64,000 bases of DNA from Tissierellia bacterium (GTDB lineage: Bacteria > Bacillota > Clostridia > Tissierellales > Peptoniphilaceae): positions 1 to 64,000 of the forward strand of contig JAUNUQ010000007.1 in the NCBI GenBank assembly GCA_030538075.1, in the 5' to 3' direction. The notes beneath the pieces were generated by a model, which worked only from the letters and a program-made list of their open reading frames with translations, searched no databases and was not told where the DNA came from. Every line of letters starts with the position of its first letter. The stretch's first letter is position 1. Position numbers and translations under genes: made by a program. Below are positions 40,714-49,215 of this stretch, piece after piece.

Positions 40714-42243
40714 TTAAAATAGTTTACCAGTGACCGCCTCGACGGCTTCATATAGTTCTCCTGATTCCACCAATGCCACCACAGCTTCGATGTCCGTATT
40801 CATCACACGGTCTTGATCGTAGAAGTCAACGACTCCACGAATCTTCTCATAGGCGACTTCACTGCCCTTGCCCAATTGCTTTTTACCCCTGAGGTCGATC
40901 GCCTGGCAGGCACAGAGCAGCTCCATGGCCACAACCCTTCGAGCATTGTAGAGGATCTCCGCCGCCTGTCTGGCTGCGATGGTTCCCATGGAGACATGGT
41001 CCTCTTGATTCGCCGATGAGGGGATGGAGTCCACGCTGGCAGGATGAGCCAACACTTTATTCTCGGATACTAAAGCTGCTGCAGAGTATTGAACGATCAT
41101 AAAGCCGGAGTTCAGTCCGCCCTTCTCGATCAAAAATGCAGGTAGATGTCCGTTTAAAGCGGGGTTGACCATACGCTCGATCCGTCTTTCAGAGATATTT
41201 GCCAATTCCGCAATGCCGATCTTCATATAGTCGAAGATCTGCGCCATCGGCTCTCCATGGAAATTCCCCCCAGATATGACCCGATCCTCATCGACGAGGA
41301 TGATGGGGTTGTCCGTCACCGCATTCATCTCCAGTTCCACCTTTTCCCGAACAAAACTCAAGCAGTCATGGGAAGCGCCGTGAACATGGGGAGCACATCG
41401 AAGGGAATAGGCGTCTTGAACCCGGATCTCGTTTTGCCTAGAAGTCATTTGACTTCCCTCTAGGACATTGAGGGTCAGAGCGGCAGCTTTTTGTTGCCCC
41501 AATTGTCTGCGGATTACATGGGTCATTGGCTCAAAGGCATCTGTGATCCCATTTAAACCCTCCATGGTCAATCCCAGGGAGATCGTAGAAGTCTTAAATA
41601 GATTGATCGCATCATATAGAGCATGGGCACCGATGGAAGTCATTACCTGCGTTCCGTTGATCAAGGCCAGACCCTCTTTAGAGGTCAGTTCGATGGTCTC
41701 AATCCCAGCTTCCTGCATGGCCTTTGCGCCGGCCATGCGCTCTCCCTGATAGAAGGCCTCTCCCTCACCCAACATGACCAATACCATATGTGCGAGAGGC
41801 GCCAGATCACCACTGGAACCCAAGGAGCCCTTTTCTGGTATGATGGGGTGTACGCCCCTGTTTAGCATCTGAATCAGCGTTTCAATTGTGGACAGACGGA
41901 TGCCAGAATATCCTCTAGATAGAGCATTTACACGCAGAGCCATAATCCCCCGTACCACGTCCTCTGGTAGGGGATTACCCACACCGCAGGCATGGCTGAC
42001 GATGAGATTGTGCTGGAGCTGCGTAGCATCATCCTTCGATATGATCACTTTGCTGAACTCTCCAAATCCGGTGGTGATCCCGTATTCCACTCTATCCTCT
42101 CGAACATAGCGGTCCACGAGTTCCCTTGCCCTGTGCACCTTTTGGATTGCCTCTTCCGTCAACTGTACTTTTGCCTGACCTCTGGTAATTGCAATGAGGT
42201 CTTCTAAGCCCAACATTTCGCCATTCAGTTTAAAACCGGGCAT
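40714..42243 (-). CDS. hutH: Histidine ammonia-lyase
   Basis: A 509-residue lyase that deaminates histidine to urocanate. The N-terminal YGITTGFGEFSKV, the MIO-forming region GSLGSSGDLAPLAHM (139-153), LINGTQVMTS, ISGGNFHGEPMAQ and SANQEDHVSMG are all present. The tripeptide that cyclises to the MIO group reads Ser-Ser-Gly (143-145) instead of the usual Ala-Ser-Gly. AGGAGG precedes the ATG. It follows hutI and fchA in the same direction. No urocanase gene is in the window. Confidence 0.97.
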   Translation of the reverse strand: MPGFKLNGEMLGLEDLIAITRGQAKVQLTEEAIQKVHRARELVDRYVREDRVEYGITTGFGEFSKVIISKDDATQLQHNLIVSHACGVGNPLPEDVVRGIMALRVNALSRGYSGIRLSTIETLIQMLNRGVHPIIPEKGSLGSSGDLAPLAHMVLVMLGEGEAFYQGERMAGAKAMQEAGIETIELTSKEGLALINGTQVMTSIGAHALYDAINLFKTSTISLGLTMEGLNGITDAFEPMTHVIRRQLGQQKAAALTLNVLEGSQMTSRQNEIRVQDAYSLRCAPHVHGASHDCLSFVREKVELEMNAVTDNPIILVDEDRVISGGNFHGEPMAQIFDYMKIGIAELANISERRIERMVNPALNGHLPAFLIEKGGLNSGFMIVQYSAAALVSENKVLAHPASVDSIPSSANQEDHVSMGTIAARQAAEILYNARRVVAMELLCACQAIDLRGKKQLGKGSEVAYEKIRGVVDFYDQDRVMNTDIEAVVALVESGELYEAVEAVTGKLF

Positions 42244-42254
42244 ACACTTTCCTC

Positions 42255-42893
42255 CTATTTGAGTCTTTGGTAAATAATTTGTAACAATTCTTCCTTGATA
42301 GCTAGCATTTCTTCCACGAGATCCATCGCCTCTTGGGTGGTCTCGCGGATATAATCCTCATCCTTCATAGCCTGCAGATTGATCAGGACATTGAACACCG
42401 CCCCCTCTAATCCTGAAGTGGACATCAAGATGCCGACTCCGATATCACTGACGGCGCCCTTTGTGCCATATTCTGCAAATACTCTCTGCAATTTGAGCAC
42501 TTCCATACAAGCAGCGGCGCAGCGTCTGGGAACTTCGAGGGCAATCTTGTATCCATCCTGTACAGCAGCTGAGCGAGCTGCTTTTTGCTCATCTGTATCC
42601 TTTGGCATCGCAAATGCCTCCATCACCTTATCAAAGGCATTGGCATCCTTGTCTACGATCTCCTCCAATTCCACCTTTAGGGCTTCTAATTTCTCCTTCG
42701 CTTGGATCAATTCGTCCTGGGTCTGTTGTGGAAGCTCTTTAAAAGCCTTCTTGTTCACGGACAGACTGCCCACCATCCTCGCCAATGCAGCGCCAATGGA
42801 TCCAGCCATAGCCGATACAGAGCCACCGCCCGGTACAGGTTCATTGCTATCTACGATCTCGATAAAATCATGTACACTCTTTTGAACTAACAT
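42255..42893 (-). CDS. fchA: Formimidoyltetrahydrofolate cyclodeaminase-type protein
   Basis: A 212-residue helical protein of the FTCD_C/FchA family: VPGGGSVSAMAGSIGAALARMVGSLSV near the N-terminus and EVPRRCAAACMEVL and GVGILMSTSGLEGAVFNVLINL later on. It converts 5-formimino-THF to 5,10-methenyl-THF, recovering the one-carbon unit of histidine breakdown. AGGAGG lies eight bases before the start. The partner formiminotransferase (FtcD) is not adjacent, so it must be elsewhere. Confidence 0.93.
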   Translation of the reverse strand: MLVQKSVHDFIEIVDSNEPVPGGGSVSAMAGSIGAALARMVGSLSVNKKAFKELPQQTQDELIQAKEKLEALKVELEEIVDKDANAFDKVMEAFAMPKDTDEQKAARSAAVQDGYKIALEVPRRCAAACMEVLKLQRVFAEYGTKGAVSDIGVGILMSTSGLEGAVFNVLINLQAMKDEDYIRETTQEAMDLVEEMLAIKEELLQIIYQRLK

Positions 42894-42909
42894 ATTCCCT
42901 ACCTCCTAA

Positions 42910-44166
42910 TTAAATATATGCACAGGTCTTATCATAGACCAGCATGCCTTCTTTGATGACCTTTTCCACCGTATTCACTGCAATTGTATAGGACAAATGC
43001 TTATATGCAGGTGCATCCAAAAGGATGACATCCCCCTTCTTGCCGACTTCCAGAGACCCTACTTGATCCGCTCTGCCAATGGCAGCTGCGCCATTTAAAG
43101 TGAGGGCTGTGATCGTCTCCTCAACTGTCATCTTCATATAGATCGTAGCCAGGGCGATCATCAATGGTATGGAATTCGTATGACAGCTGCCTGGGTTGAA
43201 ATCGGAGCCCAGAGCAACGGCAGCTCCTTGATCGATCATATAGCGACCACGGGCATAATCCTCTTGTAGACTAAAGGCCGTCGACGGGAGCAGTGCACAG
43301 ACGACGCCAGCTTCAATCATCTTTTGAATCCCCTCGTCTGAGGCCTTTAACAGATGCTCTGCTGAAATGGCCCCCATCTCTCCCGCAAGCTCTGCACCGC
43401 CAATTCGAACGATTTCATCTGCGTGAACCTTGAGCCCATAGCCCATATCCTTTGCTGCCTGGAGATATCTACGGGATTCCTCTACGGAGAATACCCCTTG
43501 CTCAGTAAAGATATCGGCAAATTCTGCCTTCCCCTTCGCAGCCGGTAGGCCTTCTGCGATTAGAAAGTCGATATAGTCCCCTTCACGTCCCTTGTATTCC
43601 TCTGGGATATCATGGGCGCCCATATAGGTCCGCACCACGTCCATGGGATGATCTTGATCCAGCTTTGCCATCACATCGAGCTGTTTGTTCTCTGTGTTTA
43701 TGTCCAGTCCATAGCCGGACTTTCCTTCGACTGTCGTCACTCCATAGGACAACATGGAGTTCAGACGTTTTCTGCCCGCTTCGTATAGCTCCTCAAAGCT
43801 AGCTTCTCGAGTGGCTTTCACCGTGCTCTTGATGCCGCCGCCCGCTTCCATTATCTCCACATAGGTCGCACCCTCTAGGCGCATATTGTATTCGTTATCT
43901 CGGTAGCCACCAAATACGAAATGGGTGTGGCAGTCTACAAAACCAGGTAAAATGGTTTTCCCCTTGGCATCAATCTGATCCGTCCGGTCCAGATCAATCC
44001 CCTTTATAACTTCCTCCGTTGGACCCACCGCTGCGATGCGCCCGTCCTGAATGAATACTGCTGCGTCCTCGATGACTTGCAGCTCGTTCATCTCTTTGCC
44101 ACAGCGTTTGGTCTTTCCCGTCGGAGTCACCAACTGCTCTGCGTGTACAATGACAATATCTTTCAT
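42910..44166 (-). CDS. hutI: Imidazolonepropionase
   Basis: About 418 residues of an amidohydrolase-fold enzyme that opens the ring of imidazolonepropionate to N-formimino-glutamate. Metal ligands are seen in VDCHTHFVFGG, the later HADEI and ALGSDFNPG; the active-site TTVEGKSGYGLD is typical. ATG at 44164-44166 has AAAGGAG six bases upstream and is preferred over an ATG 18 bases earlier. First gene of the minus-strand hutI-fchA-hutH group. A possible TATAAT lies at 44265-44270 with a weak -35. Confidence 0.97.
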   Translation of the reverse strand: MKDIVIVHAEQLVTPTGKTKRCGKEMNELQVIEDAAVFIQDGRIAAVGPTEEVIKGIDLDRTDQIDAKGKTILPGFVDCHTHFVFGGYRDNEYNMRLEGATYVEIMEAGGGIKSTVKATREASFEELYEAGRKRLNSMLSYGVTTVEGKSGYGLDINTENKQLDVMAKLDQDHPMDVVRTYMGAHDIPEEYKGREGDYIDFLIAEGLPAAKGKAEFADIFTEQGVFSVEESRRYLQAAKDMGYGLKVHADEIVRIGGAELAGEMGAISAEHLLKASDEGIQKMIEAGVVCALLPSTAFSLQEDYARGRYMIDQGAAVALGSDFNPGSCHTNSIPLMIALATIYMKMTVEETITALTLNGAAAIGRADQVGSLEVGKKGDVILLDAPAYKHLSYTIAVNTVEKVIKEGMLVYDKTCAYI

Positions 44167-44270
44167 CTCTATCTCCTTTACCATGGTACTATAGGATCTG
44201 ATTTTGATAGTTTTTCATTTATTAAATAACAAGGTGCATTTCATTTCGTGCTTTTTCTATTAATATTATA

Positions 44271-44873
44271 TCATAGTTCTCGTCGATCTTCCAGTGCTTT
44301 ATACAGGGTCGTCCCATCGTAGAATTCGAGGTTTGCCCCGAAGGGAATACCACTTGCAATCCGCGTAATCTTCACGTTTTTACCCTTCAACAGCTCCGCT
44401 AAAAACAAGGTGGTCATCTCGCCTTCCACCGTAGGATTAATGGCGAGAATAATTTCTTTTACCTCTGGATCCTCTGCCCTCTCCAAAAGGGTATCCAAAT
44501 TGATCTGTTCGGAAGAGACTTGATCCAGTGGGGAGATCAGTCCCTGCAGCACATGATATAGCCCGGCGTATTCTCTGGACTTTTCGATAGCCAGTAGATT
44601 TGGGGTATCCTGCACGACGCAGATCGTGGACTTGTCCCTGCGCGGATCCTCACAGACAGAGCACAGCTCCAGATCTGTCAAATTTCCGCAGAGTTGACAG
44701 GGATGTACCTTGGTCTTCACATCGGTCAACGCTTCACAAAGGGCATCTACCTCCTCCCTATCCATCTCAACGAAGCGGAGCGCTAAGCGCTCCGCTGATT
44801 TTCGTCCGATGGCGGGCAGCTTCGAGAGTTTTCCGATCAGCCGCTCAATCGGTTCTGGATATAAGTCCACCAT
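44271..44873 (-). CDS. recR: Recombination protein RecR
   Basis: A 200-residue recombination mediator working with RecO/RecF. It has a helix-hairpin-helix (KLPAIGRKSAERLALRF), a four-Cys zinc motif (CQLCGNLTDLELCSVC), a Toprim domain (ICVVQDTPNLLAIEKS, LINPTVEGE-like AINPTVEGEMTT) and a C-terminal Walker-B-like IPFGANLEFYD. It follows ybaB, the conserved dnaX-ybaB-recR order. Confidence 0.98.
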   Translation of the reverse strand: MVDLYPEPIERLIGKLSKLPAIGRKSAERLALRFVEMDREEVDALCEALTDVKTKVHPCQLCGNLTDLELCSVCEDPRRDKSTICVVQDTPNLLAIEKSREYAGLYHVLQGLISPLDQVSSEQINLDTLLERAEDPEVKEIILAINPTVEGEMTTLFLAELLKGKNVKITRIASGIPFGANLEFYDGTTLYKALEDRREL

Positions 44874-44874
44874 T

Positions 44875-45210
44875 TTAGAATCCCGGGATATTCATGCCAC
44901 CCGTCACCTTCGCCATCTCCTGATCGGAGACTTTTCCGATCTCGCGAAGGGCTTCGTTGACTGCTGCCATTACCATATCCTCTACCATTTCCACATCCTC
45001 TGGATCTAAGATCTCAGGGTCTAAATGGATTTTCACCACTTCTTTTTTGCCGTTTACCGTCGCCTCTACAACACCACCTCCTGCGGATGCAGTCGCTTCC
45101 ATTTCTTCGATCTTCTGCTGGGTCTCTTCAATCTTCCTCTGCATTTGCTGCATCTGCTTCATCATATTGCCCATGTTCCCGCCACCGCGTGGAAATCCAC
45201 CTCTTGCCAT
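44875..45210 (-). CDS. YbaB/EbfC family nucleoid-associated protein
   Basis: A 111-residue protein. A Gly/Met-rich start leads to a long helix (MKQMQQMQRKIEETQQKIEEMEATA) and the conserved beta region VEATVNGKKEVVKIHLDPEIL with a final helix. The family forms tweezer-like dimers that bind DNA. The start directly follows the dnaX stop, with AGGAGG upstream. Its position between dnaX and recR supports the call. Confidence 0.96.
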   Translation of the reverse strand: MARGGFPRGGGNMGNMMKQMQQMQRKIEETQQKIEEMEATASAGGGVVEATVNGKKEVVKIHLDPEILDPEDVEMVEDMVMAAVNEALREIGKVSDQEMAKVTGGMNIPGF

Positions 45211-46947
45211 TTATTCTCCTCCTTTTTTCACCTGTACATTGTCTTTGCCAAAGAGCTCATAGATGACATCTAAATCGCTCTTCGCCTGTTCGCTGGGATC
45301 CGTCCCTGCGTCCTGTTTGGTCAATTCGATGGTAAAGTCCATCTTATAGTATTCCTGGAGCATCGCCTGTAGTTCAGCATGCCCCTGGACTGCCTTTTTA
45401 TATCCGATCAGTTGTGACGGGGCCATATTGAGGTAGAGCACACCCCCCACCAGCCGCATGGGGGTCAAATCCCCAAGCCACATCCCCCAAAACCGTTTCT
45501 TGGACACCATAAATTCCACACAGGCTTCCCAGTTGTCGAGGATCTGCTGCATTTTCTCATGAGCTGAAAGAGCTGGCTCATTCTGCGACTCCGATGAGCT
45601 AGGGCTATTCATTGGGGGCTCTGGCGGCGTCTTATCCTTCGTCAGTCCCCTCTTCCCAGTCCTGGACACAGCTTCCTCTGATGGTATCTCTTCCTCTTTC
45701 TCCTCGGATTTTCCATCGGTCTCTACAGGAGAAGGTCCATTTCCATGGGATACCCTTCCCTTTGGAGTCGACTGAACCGCCGTCCCTCTGGCCGCTTCCC
45801 TAGGACCTTGGGCCAGAAACTCCTCCAACCTGCGCTCCAGTGCATCGATCCGGGACAGGAGAGCTTTTCGGTCCGTCTGTTCAATCAGCCGGACAATTCC
45901 CACTTGCAGCATCGCCTCGGGCGCTTCCGTCAACCGCAGCTTCGATTTTGTCTCGATGAGGACCTCTAGGCAATCGGCGATTCGAGCAAAGCTGTACTTG
46001 GCTCCATAGAAAATCAAGCTATTTCGTAGCTGCTCATCGCCGGTCAACATCTCCGGTGCCGTCTTGGCCAGGAGAAGCCCACGATAGGTCTCCGTCAGGG
46101 CATTGACCAGATCCGCAGCCGTGATGCCCGCTGCTAGCTTTTCTTCTGCTAAGAGGAGGGCGCCTTCGTAGTCCTGCTCGAAGATGGCACCTAACAGGGG
46201 CCCCATATCCTCTTCTGTGATCAAACCCAATATGCCCGCTACTTGTTCGAGGGTGATTTGTCCTTCGCCTGCGGAGAGAGCCTGATCTAGAATACTCTGG
46301 GCATCCCTCATTCCCCCTCCTGCCGCCCTGGCGATCATCTCAATGGCCGCAGGATCCGCACTTCGTCCTAGATCCTCTAGGATTCCCGCCAGACTCCCTT
46401 CGATCTGTGCTTGGGAGATCCGTTTGAACTCGAAGCGTTGACAGCGAGAGAGGATCGTCGCTGGGATCTTCTCCAGTTCCGTCGTCGCCAGGATGAAAAT
46501 CAGATGCCGTGGAGGTTCCTCCATGATCTTGAGCAATGCATTAAAGCCCTCATTGGTAATCATATGGGCCTCATCGATGATATACACCTTGTATTTCAGG
46601 GCGGCAGGCGGGTATATCACCTTGTCCCTGAGATCCCGGATGTCGTCGATCCGTCGATTCGATGCGGCATCCATCTCGATGACGTCGAGATTCGTCTCCT
46701 CTAGAATGCCCCGGCAACTCGCACATTCATTACAGGGATTGCCATTAATTGGCGTGAGGCAGTTGACCGCTCTAGAGAGGATTTTTGCACAACTCGTCTT
46801 TCCCGTCCCCCTCGTACCGGAGAAGAGATAGGCATGTCCAATCTTACCAGATTGGACTTGATTTTTTAATACTTCAATAATCGGCTCTTGTCCAATGACC
46901 TCGTCAAAGGTCTGGGGCCGAAAGGCACGATAGATCGCTTGATACAT
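45211..46947 (-). CDS. dnaX: DNA polymerase III subunits gamma/tau
   Basis: A 578-residue clamp-loader ATPase. It has GTRGTGKT (44-51), zinc-binding Cys (63, 72, 75, 78), IIDEAHM, the SRC motif LSRCQRFEFK and a C-terminal region with a Pro/Ser/Glu-rich linker (about 385-460) before the tau-type domain that binds polymerase. No classic A-AAA-AAG slippery run was noticed, so a separate gamma product is not predicted. Promoter at 46969-46997. First gene of dnaX-ybaB-recR. Confidence 0.97.
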   Translation of the reverse strand: MYQAIYRAFRPQTFDEVIGQEPIIEVLKNQVQSGKIGHAYLFSGTRGTGKTSCAKILSRAVNCLTPINGNPCNECASCRGILEETNLDVIEMDAASNRRIDDIRDLRDKVIYPPAALKYKVYIIDEAHMITNEGFNALLKIMEEPPRHLIFILATTELEKIPATILSRCQRFEFKRISQAQIEGSLAGILEDLGRSADPAAIEMIARAAGGGMRDAQSILDQALSAGEGQITLEQVAGILGLITEEDMGPLLGAIFEQDYEGALLLAEEKLAAGITAADLVNALTETYRGLLLAKTAPEMLTGDEQLRNSLIFYGAKYSFARIADCLEVLIETKSKLRLTEAPEAMLQVGIVRLIEQTDRKALLSRIDALERRLEEFLAQGPREAARGTAVQSTPKGRVSHGNGPSPVETDGKSEEKEEEIPSEEAVSRTGKRGLTKDKTPPEPPMNSPSSSESQNEPALSAHEKMQQILDNWEACVEFMVSKKRFWGMWLGDLTPMRLVGGVLYLNMAPSQLIGYKKAVQGHAELQAMLQEYYKMDFTIELTKQDAGTDPSEQAKSDLDVIYELFGKDNVQVKKGGE

Positions 46948-46968
46948 GATAATCCTCCCAATGATCCC

Positions 46969-46997
46969 ATTATACCATAGGACTTATGCAATTTGAA
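46969..46997 (-). promoter_or_regulatory. Promoter for dnaX-ybaB-recR
   Basis: Minus strand -35 TTCAAA (46992-46997), 17-base spacer, -10 TATAAT (46969-46974), about 22 bases before the ATG. Confidence 0.6.
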
Positions 46998-47044
46998 CCG
47001 CGGGACTTTGACGATGATGCAGTATATATTTCTTAAGCACTTTG

Positions 47045-47073
47045 TTGATTATTTGGTAATAATATGATAGAAT
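47045..47073 (+). promoter_or_regulatory. Promoter for the NhaC-like antiporter
   Basis: -35 TTGATT (47045-47050), 17-base spacer, -10 TAGAAT (47068-47073). A second TATAAT (47116-47121) lacks a good -35. Confidence 0.5.
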
Positions 47074-47085
47074 TCTAAGTAACAG

Positions 47086-47191
47086 ATCGTGAAGAACTTC
47101 GATCAAAGTATATCGTATAATATATAATTCCAGATGCAAATTCATCTTCGTTTTATTATGCATTATGTTTTGTGAAAACGTTCTTTGATCG
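47086..47191 (+). promoter_or_regulatory. Long leader with competing inverted repeats before the antiporter gene
   Basis: If the promoter at 47045 is used, the leader is about 140 bases. CGATCAAAG (47100-47108) and CTTTGATCG (47183-47191) form a perfect nine-base long-range stem. GATCG (47086-47090) can instead pair locally with CGATC (47100-47104). Overlapping arms could allow two alternative structures ahead of the AGGAGG. No known riboswitch was recognised. Confidence 0.35.
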
Positions 47192-47219
47192 TTCTGAAAT
47201 CCAATCTAGGAGGCAGAAA

Positions 47220-48542
47220 ATGCTTACCAATCCTGTTGTCATATCGGTTCTAGTCATGACGGTATTGGCGCTATTGAAGTTCAATATCTTGCTTGCGATC
47301 TTCATAGCAGCCCTCACTGCTGGACTTACAGCGGGTATGTCCATCAACGACACGATGAGTACTCTGATCGGTGGTATGGGAGGAAACTCCGAGACCGCTC
47401 TATCATATGTACTGCTTGGTGCACTGGCCGTAGCTATCAGCCACACGGGTGTAGCAAACTACTTAGTAAGAGCTCTGAGCAATTCTCTACAAGGCAAGAA
47501 AAAATTATTCGCACTGATTATTGCCGGAATCGCTTGCTTCTCCCAAAACCTCATTCCCGTTCACATCGCCTTTATCCCCATTTTGATTCCACCTCTATTG
47601 GGGCTGATGAACAAGATGAAAATTGACCGAAGGGCCATTGCCTGCTCGTTGACCTTTGGACTAAAGGCACCCTATGTCATGTTACCCGTAGGCTTTGGAT
47701 TTATCTTCCATAACATCATCACACAAGCCGTTGTAGAAAACGGAATGGAGGCCACCATCGACCAGGTATGGCCAGCGATGATCATACCGGGAATCGGAAT
47801 GATTGTAGGACTGTTTATTGCAATTTTCTTTACTTACAGAAAGGATCGAAGCTACCAAGACCTCGCCGTAGCAGGAGAAGAAATCCAAGAACCTATCGAT
47901 ACCAAAATCTCCATGCCACAGATTGGTGCTCTCGTCGGTGCAGTCGTCGCCTTTGCAATCCAAGTCGTATTTGTAAAATTCGAATGGAGCGGTGGTCTTC
48001 CCATCGGTGCTCTGGCAGCGCTCATCGTCATGTTCCTATTCCGCTCCTTTACCTTTAGAGATCTCGATACCATGATGGACGGCGGAATACGTCTGATGGG
48101 CTTTATCGCCTTTGTCATGCTGATCGCAGCTGGTTATGGCGCAGTACTTCGCTCCACTGGAGCCGTTGAATCTCTAGTCGCCTCTGCAGCGAGCATCCTA
48201 GGCGGCAGCAAGTTGATCGCCACAATCATCATGCTCTTTATCGGGCTTCTCGTCACGATGGGGATCGGTAGCTCCTTTAGTACCATTCCAATCGTCGCAG
48301 CGATCTTCGTCCCCCTCTGTGCTCAACTGGGCTTTTCCACTGCGGCAACCATCTGTATCATCGGTGTAGCTGGTGCACTGGGCGATGCTGGATCCCCTGC
48401 TTCTGACTCCACCCTTGGACCCACATCTGGGCTCAATGCAGATGGACAACATGACCACATCTGGGACACCTGTGTTCCCACCTTTATCCACTTCAATATC
48501 CCGCTGTTGATCTTTGGCACAATCGCCACGATGATTCTGTAA
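47220..48542 (+). CDS. Na+/H+ antiporter family protein (NhaC-like, YuiF type)
   Basis: About 440 residues and 10 to 12 membrane helices. It shows duplicated NhaC-superfamily features: a helix with FSQNLIPVHIAFIPILIPPLLG, GLKAPYVMLPVGFGFIFHNII and a C-terminal VAGALGDAGSPASDSTLGPTSGLNADGQHDHIWDTCVPTF that fits the ion-binding core. Members exchange sodium and protons, and some carry amino or organic acids. ATG at 47220 has AGGAGG six bases upstream; the frame extends 16 codons further without a ribosome binding site. A role in amino acid or malate exchange is possible but not shown. Confidence 0.88.
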   Translation: MLTNPVVISVLVMTVLALLKFNILLAIFIAALTAGLTAGMSINDTMSTLIGGMGGNSETALSYVLLGALAVAISHTGVANYLVRALSNSLQGKKKLFALIIAGIACFSQNLIPVHIAFIPILIPPLLGLMNKMKIDRRAIACSLTFGLKAPYVMLPVGFGFIFHNIITQAVVENGMEATIDQVWPAMIIPGIGMIVGLFIAIFFTYRKDRSYQDLAVAGEEIQEPIDTKISMPQIGALVGAVVAFAIQVVFVKFEWSGGLPIGALAALIVMFLFRSFTFRDLDTMMDGGIRLMGFIAFVMLIAAGYGAVLRSTGAVESLVASAASILGGSKLIATIIMLFIGLLVTMGIGSSFSTIPIVAAIFVPLCAQLGFSTAATICIIGVAGALGDAGSPASDSTLGPTSGLNADGQHDHIWDTCVPTFIHFNIPLLIFGTIATMIL

Positions 48543-48555
48543 ACAGCTACCGACA

Positions 48556-48581
48556 ACCGCCCTTCGGGGCGGTTTTGTTTT
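48556..48581 (+). terminator. Intrinsic terminator after the antiporter
   Basis: Perfect seven-base stem ACCGCCC/GGGCGGT with a stable TTCG tetraloop, followed by TTTGTTTTG. Confidence 0.92.
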
Positions 48582-48713
48582 GCCAGTACCGGATCCTTCC
48601 TAAAGATCTCTCATGCAAAAAACCCGATTCGAAACCACCGATCATCGGAATGGATTCCAAAACATAATTATAACCGGGGTCTTTACAATAACTTCACCCC
48701 CAATTTTTATTTC

Positions 48714-48742
48714 TTGACAAAGTAAAATTAATACCCTATAAT
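48714..48742 (+). promoter_or_regulatory. Consensus promoter for tRNA-Ser and SRP RNA
   Basis: Perfect -35 TTGACA (48714-48719), 17-base spacer and perfect -10 TATAAT (48737-48742), the strongest promoter in the window. It lies 19 bases before the tRNA. Confidence 0.93.
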
Positions 48743-48761
48743 GTATATCTGTAAGTCGCGT

Positions 48762-48852
48762 GGAGAGTTGGCCGAGCGGTCGAAGGCGCACGACTGGAAA
48801 TCGTGTAAACGTTCAAAGCGTTTCGAGGGTTCAAATCCCTTGCTCTCCGCCA
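48762..48852 (+). tRNA. tRNA-Ser (GGA anticodon)
   Basis: A 91-base class II tRNA with encoded CCA. Acceptor arms GGAGAGT/GCTCTCC pair, the anticodon stem CACGA/TCGTG encloses CTGGAAA with anticodon GGA, a long variable arm (AACGTTCAAAGCGTT) follows, and the T-arm is GAGGGTTCAAATCCCTT. It reads UCC and UCU. SRP RNA begins at once after its CCA. Confidence 0.97.
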
Positions 48853-49121
48853 TCCGTACTAGATGGGGAACTAGCGGTGCCCTGTAACCTGCAACCCGCT
48901 ACAGCAGGATCGATGCCCGGCCTAGACATTTCTGCAGTCTGGTCTGCCTTGGGCAAGTAGTGTTGACAAATGGGTCTTACGCAACAGAAATCTATGAACC
49001 TCGTCAGGTCCGGGAGGAAGCAGCGATAAGTAGACCCTTTTGTGTGCCGTGAGGTCGCCTGTTTCGAGCTAACTACCCAGGTACCGCAGGAGGCGGATCT
49101 GGCAAAGCCGGGTGTACGGTA
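48853..49121 (+). ncRNA. ffs: Signal recognition particle RNA, long Bacillus type with Alu domain
   Basis: The Ffh-binding core GTCAGGTCCGGGAGGAAG...CAGC is plain at about 49003-49024. The 5' Alu part is recognisable from GGTGCCCTGTAACCTGCAACCCGCTACAGCAGG. The ends pair through CCGTAC (48854-48859) and GTACGG (49114-49119). The length of about 265 bases is that of the Gram-positive long form. It assembles with Ffh (and HBsu-like protein in Bacillus) for membrane targeting. Exact ends are estimated. It is probably cotranscribed with tRNA-Ser and ends at the terminator at 49139. Confidence 0.95.
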
Positions 49122-49138
49122 CATATGATCATAACGAG

Positions 49139-49161
49139 CAAGCCGATGGGCTTGTTTTTTT
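49139..49161 (+). terminator. Intrinsic terminator after SRP RNA
   Basis: Stem CAAGCC/GGCTTG with a GATG loop, followed by seven T. Confidence 0.9.
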
Positions 49162-49170
49162 ATTGCACAC

Positions 49171-49199
49171 AAAAGGGAGGCGATTTGGATCCGCCTCCC
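49171..49199 (-). terminator. Intrinsic terminator after the glucosaminidase-CWB2 gene
   Basis: Minus strand eight-base stem GGGAGGCG/CGCCTCCC followed by TTTTG, 17 bases beyond the stop codon. Confidence 0.75.
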
Positions 49200-49215
49200 C
49201 TACCTATTCTTCTGA

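Noticed and set aside
45400..46947. Programmed frameshift in dnaX making a gamma subunit
   Set aside because: No A-AAA-AAG type slippery run with a following stem was noticed.
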